Origin: Candidatus Pseudobacter hemicellulosilyticus
GTDB taxonomy: Bacteria; Bacteroidota; Bacteroidia; Chitinophagales; Chitinophagaceae
Reading direction: 5' to 3'
Assembly (NCBI GenBank): GCA_029202545.1
Contig: CP119311.1
Location: forward strand, 5,084,001 to 5,148,000
DNA length: 64,000 nt
The notes beneath the pieces are model-generated. The model was given only the letters and a program-made list of their open reading frames with translations, was not told where the DNA came from and searched no databases. The translations under genes were made by a program, and so were the position numbers. Shown here piece after piece: positions 1 to 8,922 of this stretch. Position 1 is the first letter of the stretch, and each line of letters starts with the position of its first letter.

Positions 1-1221
1 TTTGAGACCAGCAACCTGAAGGACGGTCTCACCAATGTGCTGGAGCTGATGGAGATCAAGGTAGAGAAAGTAGGTGAGGCCATTGTGGAACAGGGCCTTG
101 ATATGCTGCAGAAAGGGGTCGGCGGCGCACTGGACAAAGCCATGAAATTTGATGTGCCGGACTTTGAAGTGCCGCTGGTGGATACCGATGCACTGCGCAT
201 TTATATTGAATACAAGACCAAGAAAAAGCAGGGCGATAACAGCGAGGACCGTGCCGGTCGCCTCAATTTCGATATCTCTTCCATGGCCAATGATATGGCG
301 GATCAGTGGAAGAGCCGGCTCAACAACCTGGCCATGGTGGTGGACCTGGGCGATATGAAACGCCTGATGACCATCAAAGGGAATTTTGACGCCAAAAAAG
401 GCAAGGAAACAGGCTATGAAGGCGGTTCCGGCGGTGCGGAGGATGGCTTCCCCACACCGGAGATAGAGTTCAGTGAAGTACTGGACCCCGTCATTGATAT
501 CCTGGAGATCCTGGCCACGCTCAGTACGGGCGACTATGAAGCCACCATGAAGAAAGGCCTGCAGGTGGCCATGAGCAATAGCGGCGAGATCTGGGAATAC
601 AAGTTCGAAGCCAGCAAGGAGATCCCGCTGATCCGCTTCCCGGCGCCCGATGAGCTGTACAATGCAGCCACCACACCGCTGAAGCTGGAATGCGGCCTGG
701 GAGTAGGCGTATACTTCAACGCCGCCCTCAAAGCCACTACTGATCCCGGTCAGCTGCTGCCCACTGCCGGCGCCTTCCTGAAATTCAACGGCGGCATGAA
801 AGTACTCTGTACTTCAGTAGGCGTGGGCTCCATCTTTGCCATGGGTACGGTAGGCGTGAAGATAGCCGCCGATACCAAGGTAGGTCCCAGCCTCAGCCTC
901 GATTTCGGCTTTGGCGTGGAAATAGTGGTCAGTCTGCCCGTAGTAGGCAATGCCAGTGTCAGCTTCATGGTAGGCGTACAGATATATGCCGACAAGGATA
1001 CGCTGATCGTTGCGGCTATCATGCGCTTCCGCGGTCATGCCTCCCTGTTGGGTGGCCTGGTGGCCGTGACCATCACCATTGAAGCCAAGGGTATTGTGAA
1101 AAAGCAGAACGGTCAGACCGATTGCTCGGCCCAGGTAACTTTTGCCCTTGATATCAGCATCTTCCTGATCATTGATATCAGCTTCACCAAGACCTGGGGC
1201 GAAGACCGCCAGATAGCGTAA
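1..1221 (+). CDS. Unknown beta-rich protein, C-terminal part (5' end outside window)
   Basis: The frame is open from the first base, so this is the C-terminal part (about 406 residues) of a longer protein. The N-terminal part seen is charged and helical. A Gly/Ser/Glu linker follows near residues 125-145, and the last 200 residues are a run of short amphipathic strands rich in Val, Gly and Ala with almost no charge. It ends in a TKTWGEDR motif and has no obvious membrane anchor. I do not recognise a named family. The alternating strands could form a beta-sheet platform, a barrel or a self-associating structure. It lies 29 bases upstream of a 1480-residue unknown gene on the same strand and probably shares an operon with it and with genes to the left. 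Function is unknown. Confidence 0.75.
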   Translation, partial: FETSNLKDGLTNVLELMEIKVEKVGEAIVEQGLDMLQKGVGGALDKAMKFDVPDFEVPLVDTDALRIYIEYKTKKKQGDNSEDRAGRLNFDISSMANDMADQWKSRLNNLAMVVDLGDMKRLMTIKGNFDAKKGKETGYEGGSGGAEDGFPTPEIEFSEVLDPVIDILEILATLSTGDYEATMKKGLQVAMSNSGEIWEYKFEASKEIPLIRFPAPDELYNAATTPLKLECGLGVGVYFNAALKATTDPGQLLPTAGAFLKFNGGMKVLCTSVGVGSIFAMGTVGVKIAADTKVGPSLSLDFGFGVEIVVSLPVVGNASVSFMVGVQIYADKDTLIVAAIMRFRGHASLLGGLVAVTITIEAKGIVKKQNGQTDCSAQVTFALDISIFLIIDISFTKTWGEDRQIA

Positions 1222-1250
1222 CGCAAACCTGTCAATTAAAACAACAACTC

Positions 1251-4200
1251 ATGGAAGCCAAAAGAAGATATTCCACGATGGTGTTCCCCCAGGGCTTTGA
1301 CGGGAACAACCTCCAGCTTAATATCGTGCTGATCCCCCGTAACCAGGATCCTTTCCAGGCCTGGCCTACAGGGCTGCCCAACCCGCATCCCGCGCAGGCC
1401 ACCGCCTTTGCCAGCCTGGCCCCTCAATTTGAGGTGGCCGTCTGCAACGGACTGGAAGAATGGCCTATCGGCAATGCTACCGTTGCCGGCCAGGTGCCCC
1501 TGGCTATCCCGGTCAATGTAACCGAAGCCAGCAATAAGTTCCAGCTGCTCCAGGCCCTGGCCAACCAGCTGGGGGCTAAGATCAATATGGACGGCAGTTC
1601 GGCCGATAAGACCGACAAAGCGCCGGACACGCCGCTGCCCGAAAACCAGAGCGTACAGAAATACCTGCCGGAAAGCTACCGCACCGCTTTCAATTTCACC
1701 AACCCGCGGCATCCCAATGCCAAGCTGGACGACAGCTACCATTGCGCCATCCGGAAGGATACCAAGAAAAAGGACAACTGGAAGACCAATGACGACCTCA
1801 GCTGGGGCCAGGTCTTTGCCCATATCCTGCGCCAACCCATGCTGGCCCGCGCCTGCGGCCTGATCTATTCCGTCAGCATCAACCTGCAGCAGCATCCCGG
1901 TCTGCTCAGCAAGGGCGGTTATATTTTCGTGAACATCGTGAACGAGGAATACAATGCCATCCAGGGTGAGATCCTGAACGACCTGGCCAATGGCCCCTTC
2001 ATCAAACGTTATGCAGCCCGCATCCCGGCCCTTAAAGCCGGCGAGGCCCGCGCTGTATTTGCGCCCATGCTCTTCCCTGTGCTGCACCGCGCCGACGGCA
2101 GTATCATGGACCCCGAGCCTCCCAAGGCTGAATGGGACAAGATCTTCGCAGAACTGAATGAGTACAATGACGGCTTCTCCAAGATCATCCATGCCGCCCA
2201 GCAGGTCAGCAATAATATCCTCAGTGAAAAGCAGGATGGTCCTGCGCCCCAGAGCGATACCGGTATCCGCCTGGCCTGGGACGATGAGCAGATCATGATC
2301 TGGTACCTGCGGCAGCTGAGCGGCAATCCCCTGGAGCCCGGCAAAAGATTGGACGTACCCATGGGGGTGTATGGCTATCGCGTTGATGTGCGCCCGGATG
2401 AGGAGAACAGTGAATGGGCCAGTCTCAACCTGGTCAAAAGCAAGGCGCCCCTGACAGTGGGAGATGTGCAGCTGGGCGAACCACCGGCTTCCGGCATAGA
2501 CCTCCCTTACCAGGTATTCCCTTCCCAGCTGGACAATAATACCAGCGCCCCTTACTGGCTACCCATGTATTTCACCAACTGGATCGGGAAAAGCCTGGTG
2601 CTGAAAGATATTGACGCCATCCGCATCAACCGCCATGCAGAAGCACAGAAAGGCCCCAAGGATGATACCCCCAAAGCGGTGGATGAGTCCACGCCTTATG
2701 AAGAAATCCCTTCAGGTGTCGATCTACGTTATGGCCAGCGCTATGAGTTCCGTGTGCGCATGATGGATATCAGCGGCGGCGGCCCCGGCATCAAAGAGGA
2801 GATGGTCAACAATGCCGCAGCGCCTACAGCCAAGCACCAGTTCAAACGATTTATGGCGCCGGACCTTTGCCGGATTGTGCAGCCCCTGGCGCTGCGGACC
2901 GGCAAGAGTTCCTATTGGAATAAGGAAAGTATGGATGAGAACGGGGATTCCATACCCAATCCCACGATTGAGATCCAGCGGCCCCTGCTCAGCTATCCGG
3001 CCGTGGTCTTTACCGGTAAATACCAGGCCCGGGGCCTCAACCCGGTAGACCTGCTGATAGCCGCCACCCAGCAGCCGCAGCCCATGAAGATCCCCGGCAT
3101 TGCTGATCCCGATGTCAGCCATGTGGAGATCACGGTAGAAGTGGAGACCCTGAAGCTGGACAACCTGCTCAGCGTTTCCGGGCAGGAGAACTATATGACC
3201 CTGTATACCACTACCCGGGCCTTCCCCGATGGCTTTGATGATACACTGGTACTGCCCGTTGAGTTCCATGATGTGGCTGTACTGCTGGCCGGCAATGCAG
3301 ACAATCCTTTTAACCAGGACAACCTGGACAAGGATGCCATTGACGCTATGACCGCCATCCCGCTGCCTACCGCCCGCCGTATCCGGCTCACTGTACGGGC
3401 TGTTTGCCAGGAAGAAAGCGGCTATTATGGATTCAGCAACCTGGCCAATAAGGACCTGGACACCCGCTACGGCAAAACGGCTCAGTTCTGGTTCCACCAG
3501 CCCTGTGAGGAAACCGTAGTGCTGCTAAGCCCAGAACCCAATGTAGCGCCGCTGCAAGGCATCTACCTGCAACCTGATCCCATTTACCTGAATACCGGTG
3601 AGATCTCCAGTTTCTTCCTGCTGCGCGAAACAAGCGGCGGTATGCCGGATATTATACAACGCTTTGCCCAGAAGCTGGGCCTGCGTTACAACGGGCTCAC
3701 CCTGATGGGTAAGAAAGGGGAGCGCGTGATCTTCGGCTGCAGCCAACGGATCCGCCACCACCTGTCGCCCGATCATGGCAGCATCACTTTCTCTTCCAAA
3801 GGCGATCTCTGCAATCACTGGCTGGGCTGCGTGGTACACCGGCTTAACCGTGACTGGACCTGGAACGCCCTGGACAATGTGAGCTTCCAGCTGAAGCGCT
3901 ACCGGAAATTTGAAAGGGATGACGACAATGAAACAGAGGTGATCAATGTGCTGGGCGATATTGAAATGAAACGCTCAGCCTCTTTTGAAAGCCTGCAACC
4001 CGATGAGTTTGGCCTCATCAACAGGGAATATACCACCCTCATTTTTATTGATGCCATAGAGCCCAAATCTTCCCTGGAAAAGAAACCGGCACAGGGTACA
4101 GGCCTGCGCTTCCCGGACCAGCTGAATGTCCGCTATGAGCTGAAAGCCCGGTTCAGGCCCAATCACAGCGCGCCACCCGTGCCACTGCCAGAAGAAGAGG

Positions 4201-5693
4201 AATGGCTGCGCCTGCCCACCACCATCATTCCCTCCCAGGTGCCGGAGATCGCCAGCGTGGGCATCGCCTTCTCACCCTACCGGGCAAATGATAACTACAG
4301 CGCAACCGAACCGCGCCAGAAATATTTATGGGTAGAACTGGCAAAGCCCGTGGAAGATCCGCATGACACCCTGTTCTGCCGGGTGCTGGCCTATGCCCCT
4401 GATCAGCTGATCAGCCATAACAGGGGTATCATGACGGAAGTACCGGAAGAACCGCTGCTGCCCATTGACCCGGAATATATCCGCAGCATTACCATGAACC
4501 AGACCGATGATATGGCTGGCCTCGGCGCTATGCAGCCCATGGAAAAAGCCAGCGGGAACGATAACCTCCATTACCTGCTGCCGCTGCCGCCCGGTCTCAA
4601 CGCAGAAAGCCCTGAGCTTTTTGGTTTCTTCACCTACGAGTTCAGGATCGGGCATGGTCACTGGAGCGCACAGGCAGATGAAAAAGGCCATCTCTGGAGT
4701 ACGGCCCAGGGCCGCTTTGGCCGGCCGCTGCGGATTACCGGCGTGCAGCATCCTGCACCCAACCTGCTCTGTAATGTGAACCGCGACAAAGACCGGGTAT
4801 ATGTTACAGCCCCCTATGCCAAAGCGGTATGGAAGGGCATGAACGTTACTTCCGATCCGCCGCGGACGCAGCTGCATGGACTGCTCTATGCACAGGTACG
4901 GCAGGCGGACGGCAAGGGCTACCGGAATATACTGCTGGATGAAAAAGTGATGGTGCTGAACAAACCTGTCTTCAAACCCATACCACCTGATAAACATTTC
5001 GGCGGCTTTACAGCAGCCAACCTGAACCTGGCGCGCTGGACGGTGGACCAGGTAGACAAGGCCCAGCAGGCCAATGTGCTGGTCAGCCATCTATCCCTCA
5101 TGGACGACAGCAGCGTGGAGCAGCTGAAGCTGGATAAGGACACCAACAAAAAACTGCTCACGGTGCTGAATACACGCCGGCTGGGTAAAATTGATCAGCT
5201 GGATGCCAAAGCAGCCATCAACCTGCTCAATGCACATACCAAACTGAACCAGCCGGGTCTGGGCGTTGATGTGGTGATACCCAATCCTGTGCCTGCCGCC
5301 AGGATCAATGCGGGTAATAAGTTCACTGCAGCCTCCGTGGTAGCCGGCGCCAAGCTGGCCATCTTCAAGGATATTCCCAAAACGGCTACGGTAACCTGGA
5401 CCACCAAGGAGATCTCTGCATTGCTCAGCCAGCTGGGACTGCCGCAGGATGCTTCCCTGAGTGTGCTGGTGGTAGAAGTGTTTGGCAATATCACCAATAT
5501 TTTTGATCACCTGAGCCTGCCGGCGGAATGGCTGGAGGCCCTTACCAAAAACAATCCAAAAGTGGCCGCCACCATTAAGGACAGGCAGGCCAGGCAACAA
5601 TTTGCCCTGTCGAACCAGTTGGGGAACTACCGCATACTGAGGACCTCACCGTTGACGGAAGTGCCTTTTGTGTGCTGCCCCACCTGTGGATAG
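1251..5693 (+). CDS. Unknown very large protein (1480 aa)
   Basis: This 1480-residue frame starts at an ATG with no signal peptide (it begins MEAKRRYSTMVFPQ) and has no membrane segments. It is rich in Pro, Asp and Asn, with many short strand-like stretches and scattered Trp and Tyr. Around residues 340-390 there is a WDDEQ...WYLRQL...VPMGVYGYRVDVRP stretch, and the protein ends in a CCPTCG cysteine cluster that could bind a metal. I do not recognise a characterised family. It follows the preceding beta-rich gene by 29 bases and is closed by a strong terminator, so the two form the 3' end of a transcription unit. The length and lack of export signals would suit a structural or scaffold protein, but that is only inference. 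Confidence 0.8.
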   Translation: MEAKRRYSTMVFPQGFDGNNLQLNIVLIPRNQDPFQAWPTGLPNPHPAQATAFASLAPQFEVAVCNGLEEWPIGNATVAGQVPLAIPVNVTEASNKFQLLQALANQLGAKINMDGSSADKTDKAPDTPLPENQSVQKYLPESYRTAFNFTNPRHPNAKLDDSYHCAIRKDTKKKDNWKTNDDLSWGQVFAHILRQPMLARACGLIYSVSINLQQHPGLLSKGGYIFVNIVNEEYNAIQGEILNDLANGPFIKRYAARIPALKAGEARAVFAPMLFPVLHRADGSIMDPEPPKAEWDKIFAELNEYNDGFSKIIHAAQQVSNNILSEKQDGPAPQSDTGIRLAWDDEQIMIWYLRQLSGNPLEPGKRLDVPMGVYGYRVDVRPDEENSEWASLNLVKSKAPLTVGDVQLGEPPASGIDLPYQVFPSQLDNNTSAPYWLPMYFTNWIGKSLVLKDIDAIRINRHAEAQKGPKDDTPKAVDESTPYEEIPSGVDLRYGQRYEFRVRMMDISGGGPGIKEEMVNNAAAPTAKHQFKRFMAPDLCRIVQPLALRTGKSSYWNKESMDENGDSIPNPTIEIQRPLLSYPAVVFTGKYQARGLNPVDLLIAATQQPQPMKIPGIADPDVSHVEITVEVETLKLDNLLSVSGQENYMTLYTTTRAFPDGFDDTLVLPVEFHDVAVLLAGNADNPFNQDNLDKDAIDAMTAIPLPTARRIRLTVRAVCQEESGYYGFSNLANKDLDTRYGKTAQFWFHQPCEETVVLLSPEPNVAPLQGIYLQPDPIYLNTGEISSFFLLRETSGGMPDIIQRFAQKLGLRYNGLTLMGKKGERVIFGCSQRIRHHLSPDHGSITFSSKGDLCNHWLGCVVHRLNRDWTWNALDNVSFQLKRYRKFERDDDNETEVINVLGDIEMKRSASFESLQPDEFGLINREYTTLIFIDAIEPKSSLEKKPAQGTGLRFPDQLNVRYELKARFRPNHSAPPVPLPEEEEWLRLPTTIIPSQVPEIASVGIAFSPYRANDNYSATEPRQKYLWVELAKPVEDPHDTLFCRVLAYAPDQLISHNRGIMTEVPEEPLLPIDPEYIRSITMNQTDDMAGLGAMQPMEKASGNDNLHYLLPLPPGLNAESPELFGFFTYEFRIGHGHWSAQADEKGHLWSTAQGRFGRPLRITGVQHPAPNLLCNVNRDKDRVYVTAPYAKAVWKGMNVTSDPPRTQLHGLLYAQVRQADGKGYRNILLDEKVMVLNKPVFKPIPPDKHFGGFTAANLNLARWTVDQVDKAQQANVLVSHLSLMDDSSVEQLKLDKDTNKKLLTVLNTRRLGKIDQLDAKAAINLLNAHTKLNQPGLGVDVVIPNPVPAARINAGNKFTAASVVAGAKLAIFKDIPKTATVTWTTKEISALLSQLGLPQDASLSVLVVEVFGNITNIFDHLSLPAEWLEALTKNNPKVAATIKDRQARQQFALSNQLGNYRILRTSPLTEVPFVCCPTCG

Positions 5694-5720
5694 CAGTACC
5701 CTTCCACCAATACCAACAGG

Positions 5721-5752
5721 CCCCGGTCATCCAGCAGGATACCGGGGTTTTT
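5721..5752 (+). terminator. Rho-independent terminator after the 1480-aa gene
   Basis: CCCCGGT pairs with ACCGGGG, and an inner ATCC/GGAT extends the stem. Five T residues follow at once. It lies 27 bases after the stop of the large unknown gene and separates that unit from the dehydrogenase gene. Confidence 0.8.
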
Positions 5753-5880
5753 CTTTACCAGGCGGGAGACAACAGGTTTGAATTTTACAAGTATCTGATT
5801 GCAATTTGTAATCCCGCAGCAGATCTGTTGGTTGATCTTTGCAGTATAACATTTCAAAAACGATTAAAAAAGATAAACAG

Positions 5881-6639
5881 ATGTCTACCAACAAAATTGC
5901 AGTAGTGACCGGCGGCAGCCGGGGATTGGGTAAGAATATGTCCCTGCACCTGGCGGGGAAAGGTGTGGATGTGATACTCACCTATAACAGTAATGAAGCG
6001 GATGCAAAAGAGACCGTAGCCGCTATCCAGGCGCTGGGCCGCAAAGCGGCAGCCATCCAGCTCAGCACTTCGGATACCAGTGGCTTTGAATCTTTCTTCA
6101 GCAGGCTGTCTGCTGTTTTACAGCAGGAGTTTGGCCGGGACCGGTTCGATTACCTGGTGAACAATGCCGGTATCGGCATCAATGCGCCCTTTGCAGAGAC
6201 CACGGAAGAACAGTTTGACCAGCTGATGAATATCCAGTTCCGGAGTGTATTCTTCCTGACGCAGCGGGCATTGCCGTTACTGAATAATGGGGGAGGGATT
6301 GTCAATATTTCTACCGGCCTGGCCCGCTTTTCCACACCGGGTTATGCGGCCTATGCGTCCATGAAAGGAGCTATTGAAACGCTCACAAAGTACCAGGCCA
6401 AAGAACTGGGCGCCCGTGGCATCCGTGTCAACGTGGTAGCGCCTGGTCCCATTGCCACAGAATTTGGCGGCGGTCACCTGGTGAACCCGCAGGTACAGCA
6501 GGCGCTGGGTGGACTGACGGCCCTGGGCCGTATTGGCCAGCCGGATGATATTGGCAGGGTAGTGGCTTTCCTGTGCAGTGAGGAGGCTGGCTGGGTCAAT
6601 GCACAGCGGATTGAAGTATCCGGGGGAATGAACCTGTAA
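5881..6639 (+). CDS. SDR family oxidoreductase
   Basis: This is a classical short-chain dehydrogenase/reductase of 252 residues, the usual family length. The NAD(P)-binding TGGSRGLG motif is at residues 10-17, NNAG near residue 94, an ISTG serine strand follows, and the catalytic pair lies in YASMK. The C-terminal APGPIATEF and the closing SGGMNL are also typical. The protein should be a cytosolic NAD(P)H-dependent oxidoreductase, but the substrate cannot be read from sequence. I chose the ATG at 5881 over an upstream TTG at 5839 because the Rossmann strand begins just after it. The gene stands alone between a terminator and a convergent lipoprotein gene. A specific role such as 3-oxoacyl-ACP reductase is not supported by its neighbours. 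Confidence 0.93.
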   Translation: MSTNKIAVVTGGSRGLGKNMSLHLAGKGVDVILTYNSNEADAKETVAAIQALGRKAAAIQLSTSDTSGFESFFSRLSAVLQQEFGRDRFDYLVNNAGIGINAPFAETTEEQFDQLMNIQFRSVFFLTQRALPLLNNGGGIVNISTGLARFSTPGYAAYASMKGAIETLTKYQAKELGARGIRVNVVAPGPIATEFGGGHLVNPQVQQALGGLTALGRIGQPDDIGRVVAFLCSEEAGWVNAQRIEVSGGMNL

Positions 6640-6644
6640 GCGAC

Positions 6645-7322
6645 TTATTTTTTCTCGTAGCGGACTACGGCGTCAACTGAATAGATATTATTGACTTTCA
6701 TGCCGGCGCCAGCATCCACCTGGCGGACGCCCCTGGTGGTCATAGTCAGGGTCAGCTTTTTACCATCAATTTTATATTTGGCGCCGCCAGGCTGAATGGC
6801 TTCTGATGCACCATTGGGCATTTCCATCAGCCCGCCGCCTTTGAAATAGATGGAGTCTGTTCCGATAAGCTTGTAAGGGGTAGAACTTGTTGTCAGCGGT
6901 ATGATGCTCATCATGGGTATCTGCATGGACATGGTCTCATCCTTTTTGCCATTGACCCAGACTTCCATGCTCATAGTACCATCAACGGTATAGCCCATTG
7001 CTGAATTGGCCAGGGTTGTTGTGAAACTGATCTTTCCCTGGTTGTTTTCGGTAGTGTATTCACTGGTAGTAACGGTCCTGGTACTATTGCTGCCGGAAGG
7101 CATCGTGATCTCAGACCTGGTCTTGGCAGTCATTTCCTTAAAATCCCAATCGCCCAGGAGGGCAGGATTGCTTTCGCCGGGGCTGTCATCATCATCACCG
7201 CCACCGCCGGAATTATTGCCGTTATTGGCAGTAGGTTGCTGGAAGCTAACTTCTTTCTGGCAGGAACTGCCGAGTATCAATAATACGAGGAGAGCGCTCA
7301 GGAATAAGGGTATACGTTTCAT
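6645..7322 (-). CDS. Lipoprotein with lipocalin-like C-terminal region
   Basis: The product has 225 residues. It begins with a Lys/Arg-started signal peptide and an LGSSC lipobox, so it should be a lipid-anchored envelope protein. A low-complexity Asn/Gly/Asp linker follows (GGGGDDDDS), typical of Bacteroidota lipoproteins. The rest starts LLGDWDFKEM and continues as alternating strands (for example KYKIDGKKLTLTMTT), a pattern like Bacteroidota lipocalin-like proteins. No catalytic motif is visible and the ligand is unknown. The start ATG sits 19 bases downstream of a good TAnnTTTG promoter element. The gene converges on the dehydrogenase gene with 5 bases between stops. Confidence 0.8.
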   Translation of the reverse strand: MKRIPLFLSALLVLLILGSSCQKEVSFQQPTANNGNNSGGGGDDDDSPGESNPALLGDWDFKEMTAKTRSEITMPSGSNSTRTVTTSEYTTENNQGKISFTTTLANSAMGYTVDGTMSMEVWVNGKKDETMSMQIPMMSIIPLTTSSTPYKLIGTDSIYFKGGGLMEMPNGASEAIQPGGAKYKIDGKKLTLTMTTRGVRQVDAGAGMKVNNIYSVDAVVRYEKK

Positions 7323-7341
7323 AGTAGGGGTCTTAGGGTAC

Positions 7342-7349
7342 GCAAAGAT
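7342..7349 (-). promoter_or_regulatory. -7 element (TATCTTTG) of the lipocalin-like lipoprotein gene
   Basis: Read on the minus strand this is TATCTTTG, an exact match to the Bacteroidota TAnnTTTG element, 19 bases upstream of the ATG. No clear TTG was found at the -33 position, so the promoter may be weak or activated. Confidence 0.6.
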
Positions 7350-7433
7350 AGGATTTCACTGTCATATATGACCAGGGCAGGCTCAATAGGCAATGCGGCG
7401 CCGGTTCTACCCAAACACCTGTCTGACAAAGAA

Positions 7434-7460
7434 GCCCCTCCCAGATGGGAGGGGTCTTTT
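7434..7460 (+). terminator. Orphan hairpin with T-run
   Basis: CCCCTCCC and GGGAGGGG form an 8-bp G+C-rich stem with a 4-base loop, followed by TCTTTT. It has the form of an intrinsic terminator on the plus strand, but no plus-strand gene ends upstream of it. The preceding plus-strand gene ends at 6639 and a minus-strand gene lies between. It could end an antisense transcript or a small RNA. Confidence 0.5.
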
Positions 7461-7808
7461 ATTGATACTGTTTACCAATGCAGACCGGTTATTAAAACCA
7501 GTCAGCAAAATTATAATCATGCACGCTGCTTAAAGCCTGATAAAAACAGGTTTTCGATTATCCCTACGGTTAATAAAGTAATTAGGCAGCTATGGGATGG
7601 GAAGCGCTCACTATATGGGGTATACTAAGGACGCGACTAAGGTAAATACAAATAGAATTATGTATAAATAAAACCTTATACGTTTGGCGAGTAAATTACA
7701 CACCGAAGGTATAAGGGCCAGGAAACCCTCTACTGTCGGGCATTTCAGCCAATAAGCAGAACTGCGGTAAAAGAAAACTGAATTTTAAGTATCTTGTCCA
7801 TTCTATAT

Positions 7809-8816
7809 ATGACACCCCTTTTATCCCTTCGCAAAACAGGAATTTTCCTGGTACCTTTCGGCCTGTTGCTGCTGACCTCCTGCGCTACTATTATCCTGAA
7901 CAAAAGCTATGAGGTCCCCATCTACAGCAATCAGCCCAATGCACAGGTTAAAATGGCCGATACACAGTTCACCCTGCCGGCCCGGATCAATCTGAAAAGA
8001 TCCAAAGAAGACCTGAAGCTCACCCTGATCATCGATTCAGTGGAGAAGGATTATATTGTAGAAGCCGGTCCCAATCCTACTTTTGTCTGGCTCAACCTGG
8101 CGGGGCTGTATGCAGCGCCTTTTTATTACGCGGTGGATCTTACCAATCCCAAACGTTTTTATTATGGTAAGCTGATTGTCCTGGATACCCGTGACAGCAT
8201 CTGCATTATCCGGAATTCTTTCGGGTACCGGTTTAATAAATATATGGCCAGCCTGCCGGTGCAGCCCAAAGGCAGGATCGACTGGCATTTTTCTTTGCCC
8301 CATATGAACAGTTATGCTTTCCGGCCCAATGGTGAAAGCACCCGCTGGGGGTTTGGTTTCTTTGGATTGAGCACCGGCCTGGATTACTATCACCGGGACG
8401 GGCAATTCCTCCAGCTTACTATAGCGGGCATCACCAATATTTTAGTGCCTTTCCCAGCCCCCATTGACCTGAGCGGGGAGCATGAAGCATTTTATGCGCT
8501 GACCACCAGTTTGTCCAACAACCACCGCTTTGGCCGGCTGTCGCTGGGATATGGACTGAGCTATTCCCGCAATACCTGGGAGTGGCAGTACCATGACCGT
8601 TTTGATCCGCCGCCACCCAGTCGCGCCCCGGTTACCAAAACCCTCTCCAGCTTCGGCGGGCATTTCTCCGGTTATTTCCAGACCGGTAAACATTTCCAGA
8701 TAGGGGCTATCTACCGCCCCGGCTTTTTCCGGCCTGGCGCGGATGAGCCATGGGCATATGAGCATAGTATCAGTGTGGACTTTGCCTGGAAGATCAGGCT
8801 GCGGAAGGGTGGGTAA
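7809..8816 (+). CDS. Unknown lipoprotein with beta-barrel-like C-terminal half
   Basis: The product has 335 residues from the ATG at 7809, chosen over an upstream TTG because it puts a normal signal peptide in place. An LLLLTSC lipobox ends near residue 26. Residues 30-100 contain a motif seen in Bacteroidota lipoproteins with a PEGA-like small beta domain (VPIYSNQPNAQVKM, then an INLKRS repeat unit), and a short hydrophobic stretch follows. The second half alternates aromatic and Gly residues (WGFGFFGLSTGLDYYH, GRLSLGYGLSYS, FQIGAIYRPGFF), a pattern typical of outer-membrane beta strands. The protein probably sits at the outer membrane. No enzymatic motif was seen and function is unknown. 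It converges on the glycosyltransferase-like gene. Confidence 0.75.
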   Translation: MTPLLSLRKTGIFLVPFGLLLLTSCATIILNKSYEVPIYSNQPNAQVKMADTQFTLPARINLKRSKEDLKLTLIIDSVEKDYIVEAGPNPTFVWLNLAGLYAAPFYYAVDLTNPKRFYYGKLIVLDTRDSICIIRNSFGYRFNKYMASLPVQPKGRIDWHFSLPHMNSYAFRPNGESTRWGFGFFGLSTGLDYYHRDGQFLQLTIAGITNILVPFPAPIDLSGEHEAFYALTTSLSNNHRFGRLSLGYGLSYSRNTWEWQYHDRFDPPPPSRAPVTKTLSSFGGHFSGYFQTGKHFQIGAIYRPGFFRPGADEPWAYEHSISVDFAWKIRLRKGG

Positions 8817-8922
8817 ATAACAGGTTTGCTGACGAGAACCCAAACCCAGTTACCCTCAACAAAAGAGAAAGCAGCCAGAAGCGGGATAAAGGCCGTTTCA
8901 AAAAGAAATAACCAGCCCGCCA

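Larger units (their letters stand above)
7323..7808. other. Intergenic region of about 490 bases
   Basis: This holds the promoter of the minus-strand lipoprotein at its left end and one strong hairpin with a T-run (7434-7460). Reading frames inside it are short, of poor composition and unlike any protein I know. The right part is AT-rich and leads into the next lipoprotein gene. A TATCTTG stretch about 20 bases before that ATG may be an imperfect -7 element. Confidence 0.5.

Noticed and set aside
1236..2192. 318-codon minus-strand frame
   Set aside because: It overlaps the 1480-aa gene completely and has a His/Gly/Gln-rich composition typical of shadow frames.
7368..7628. 86-codon plus-strand frame
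   Set aside because: It spans a terminator hairpin, has no homology I recognise and no promoter.
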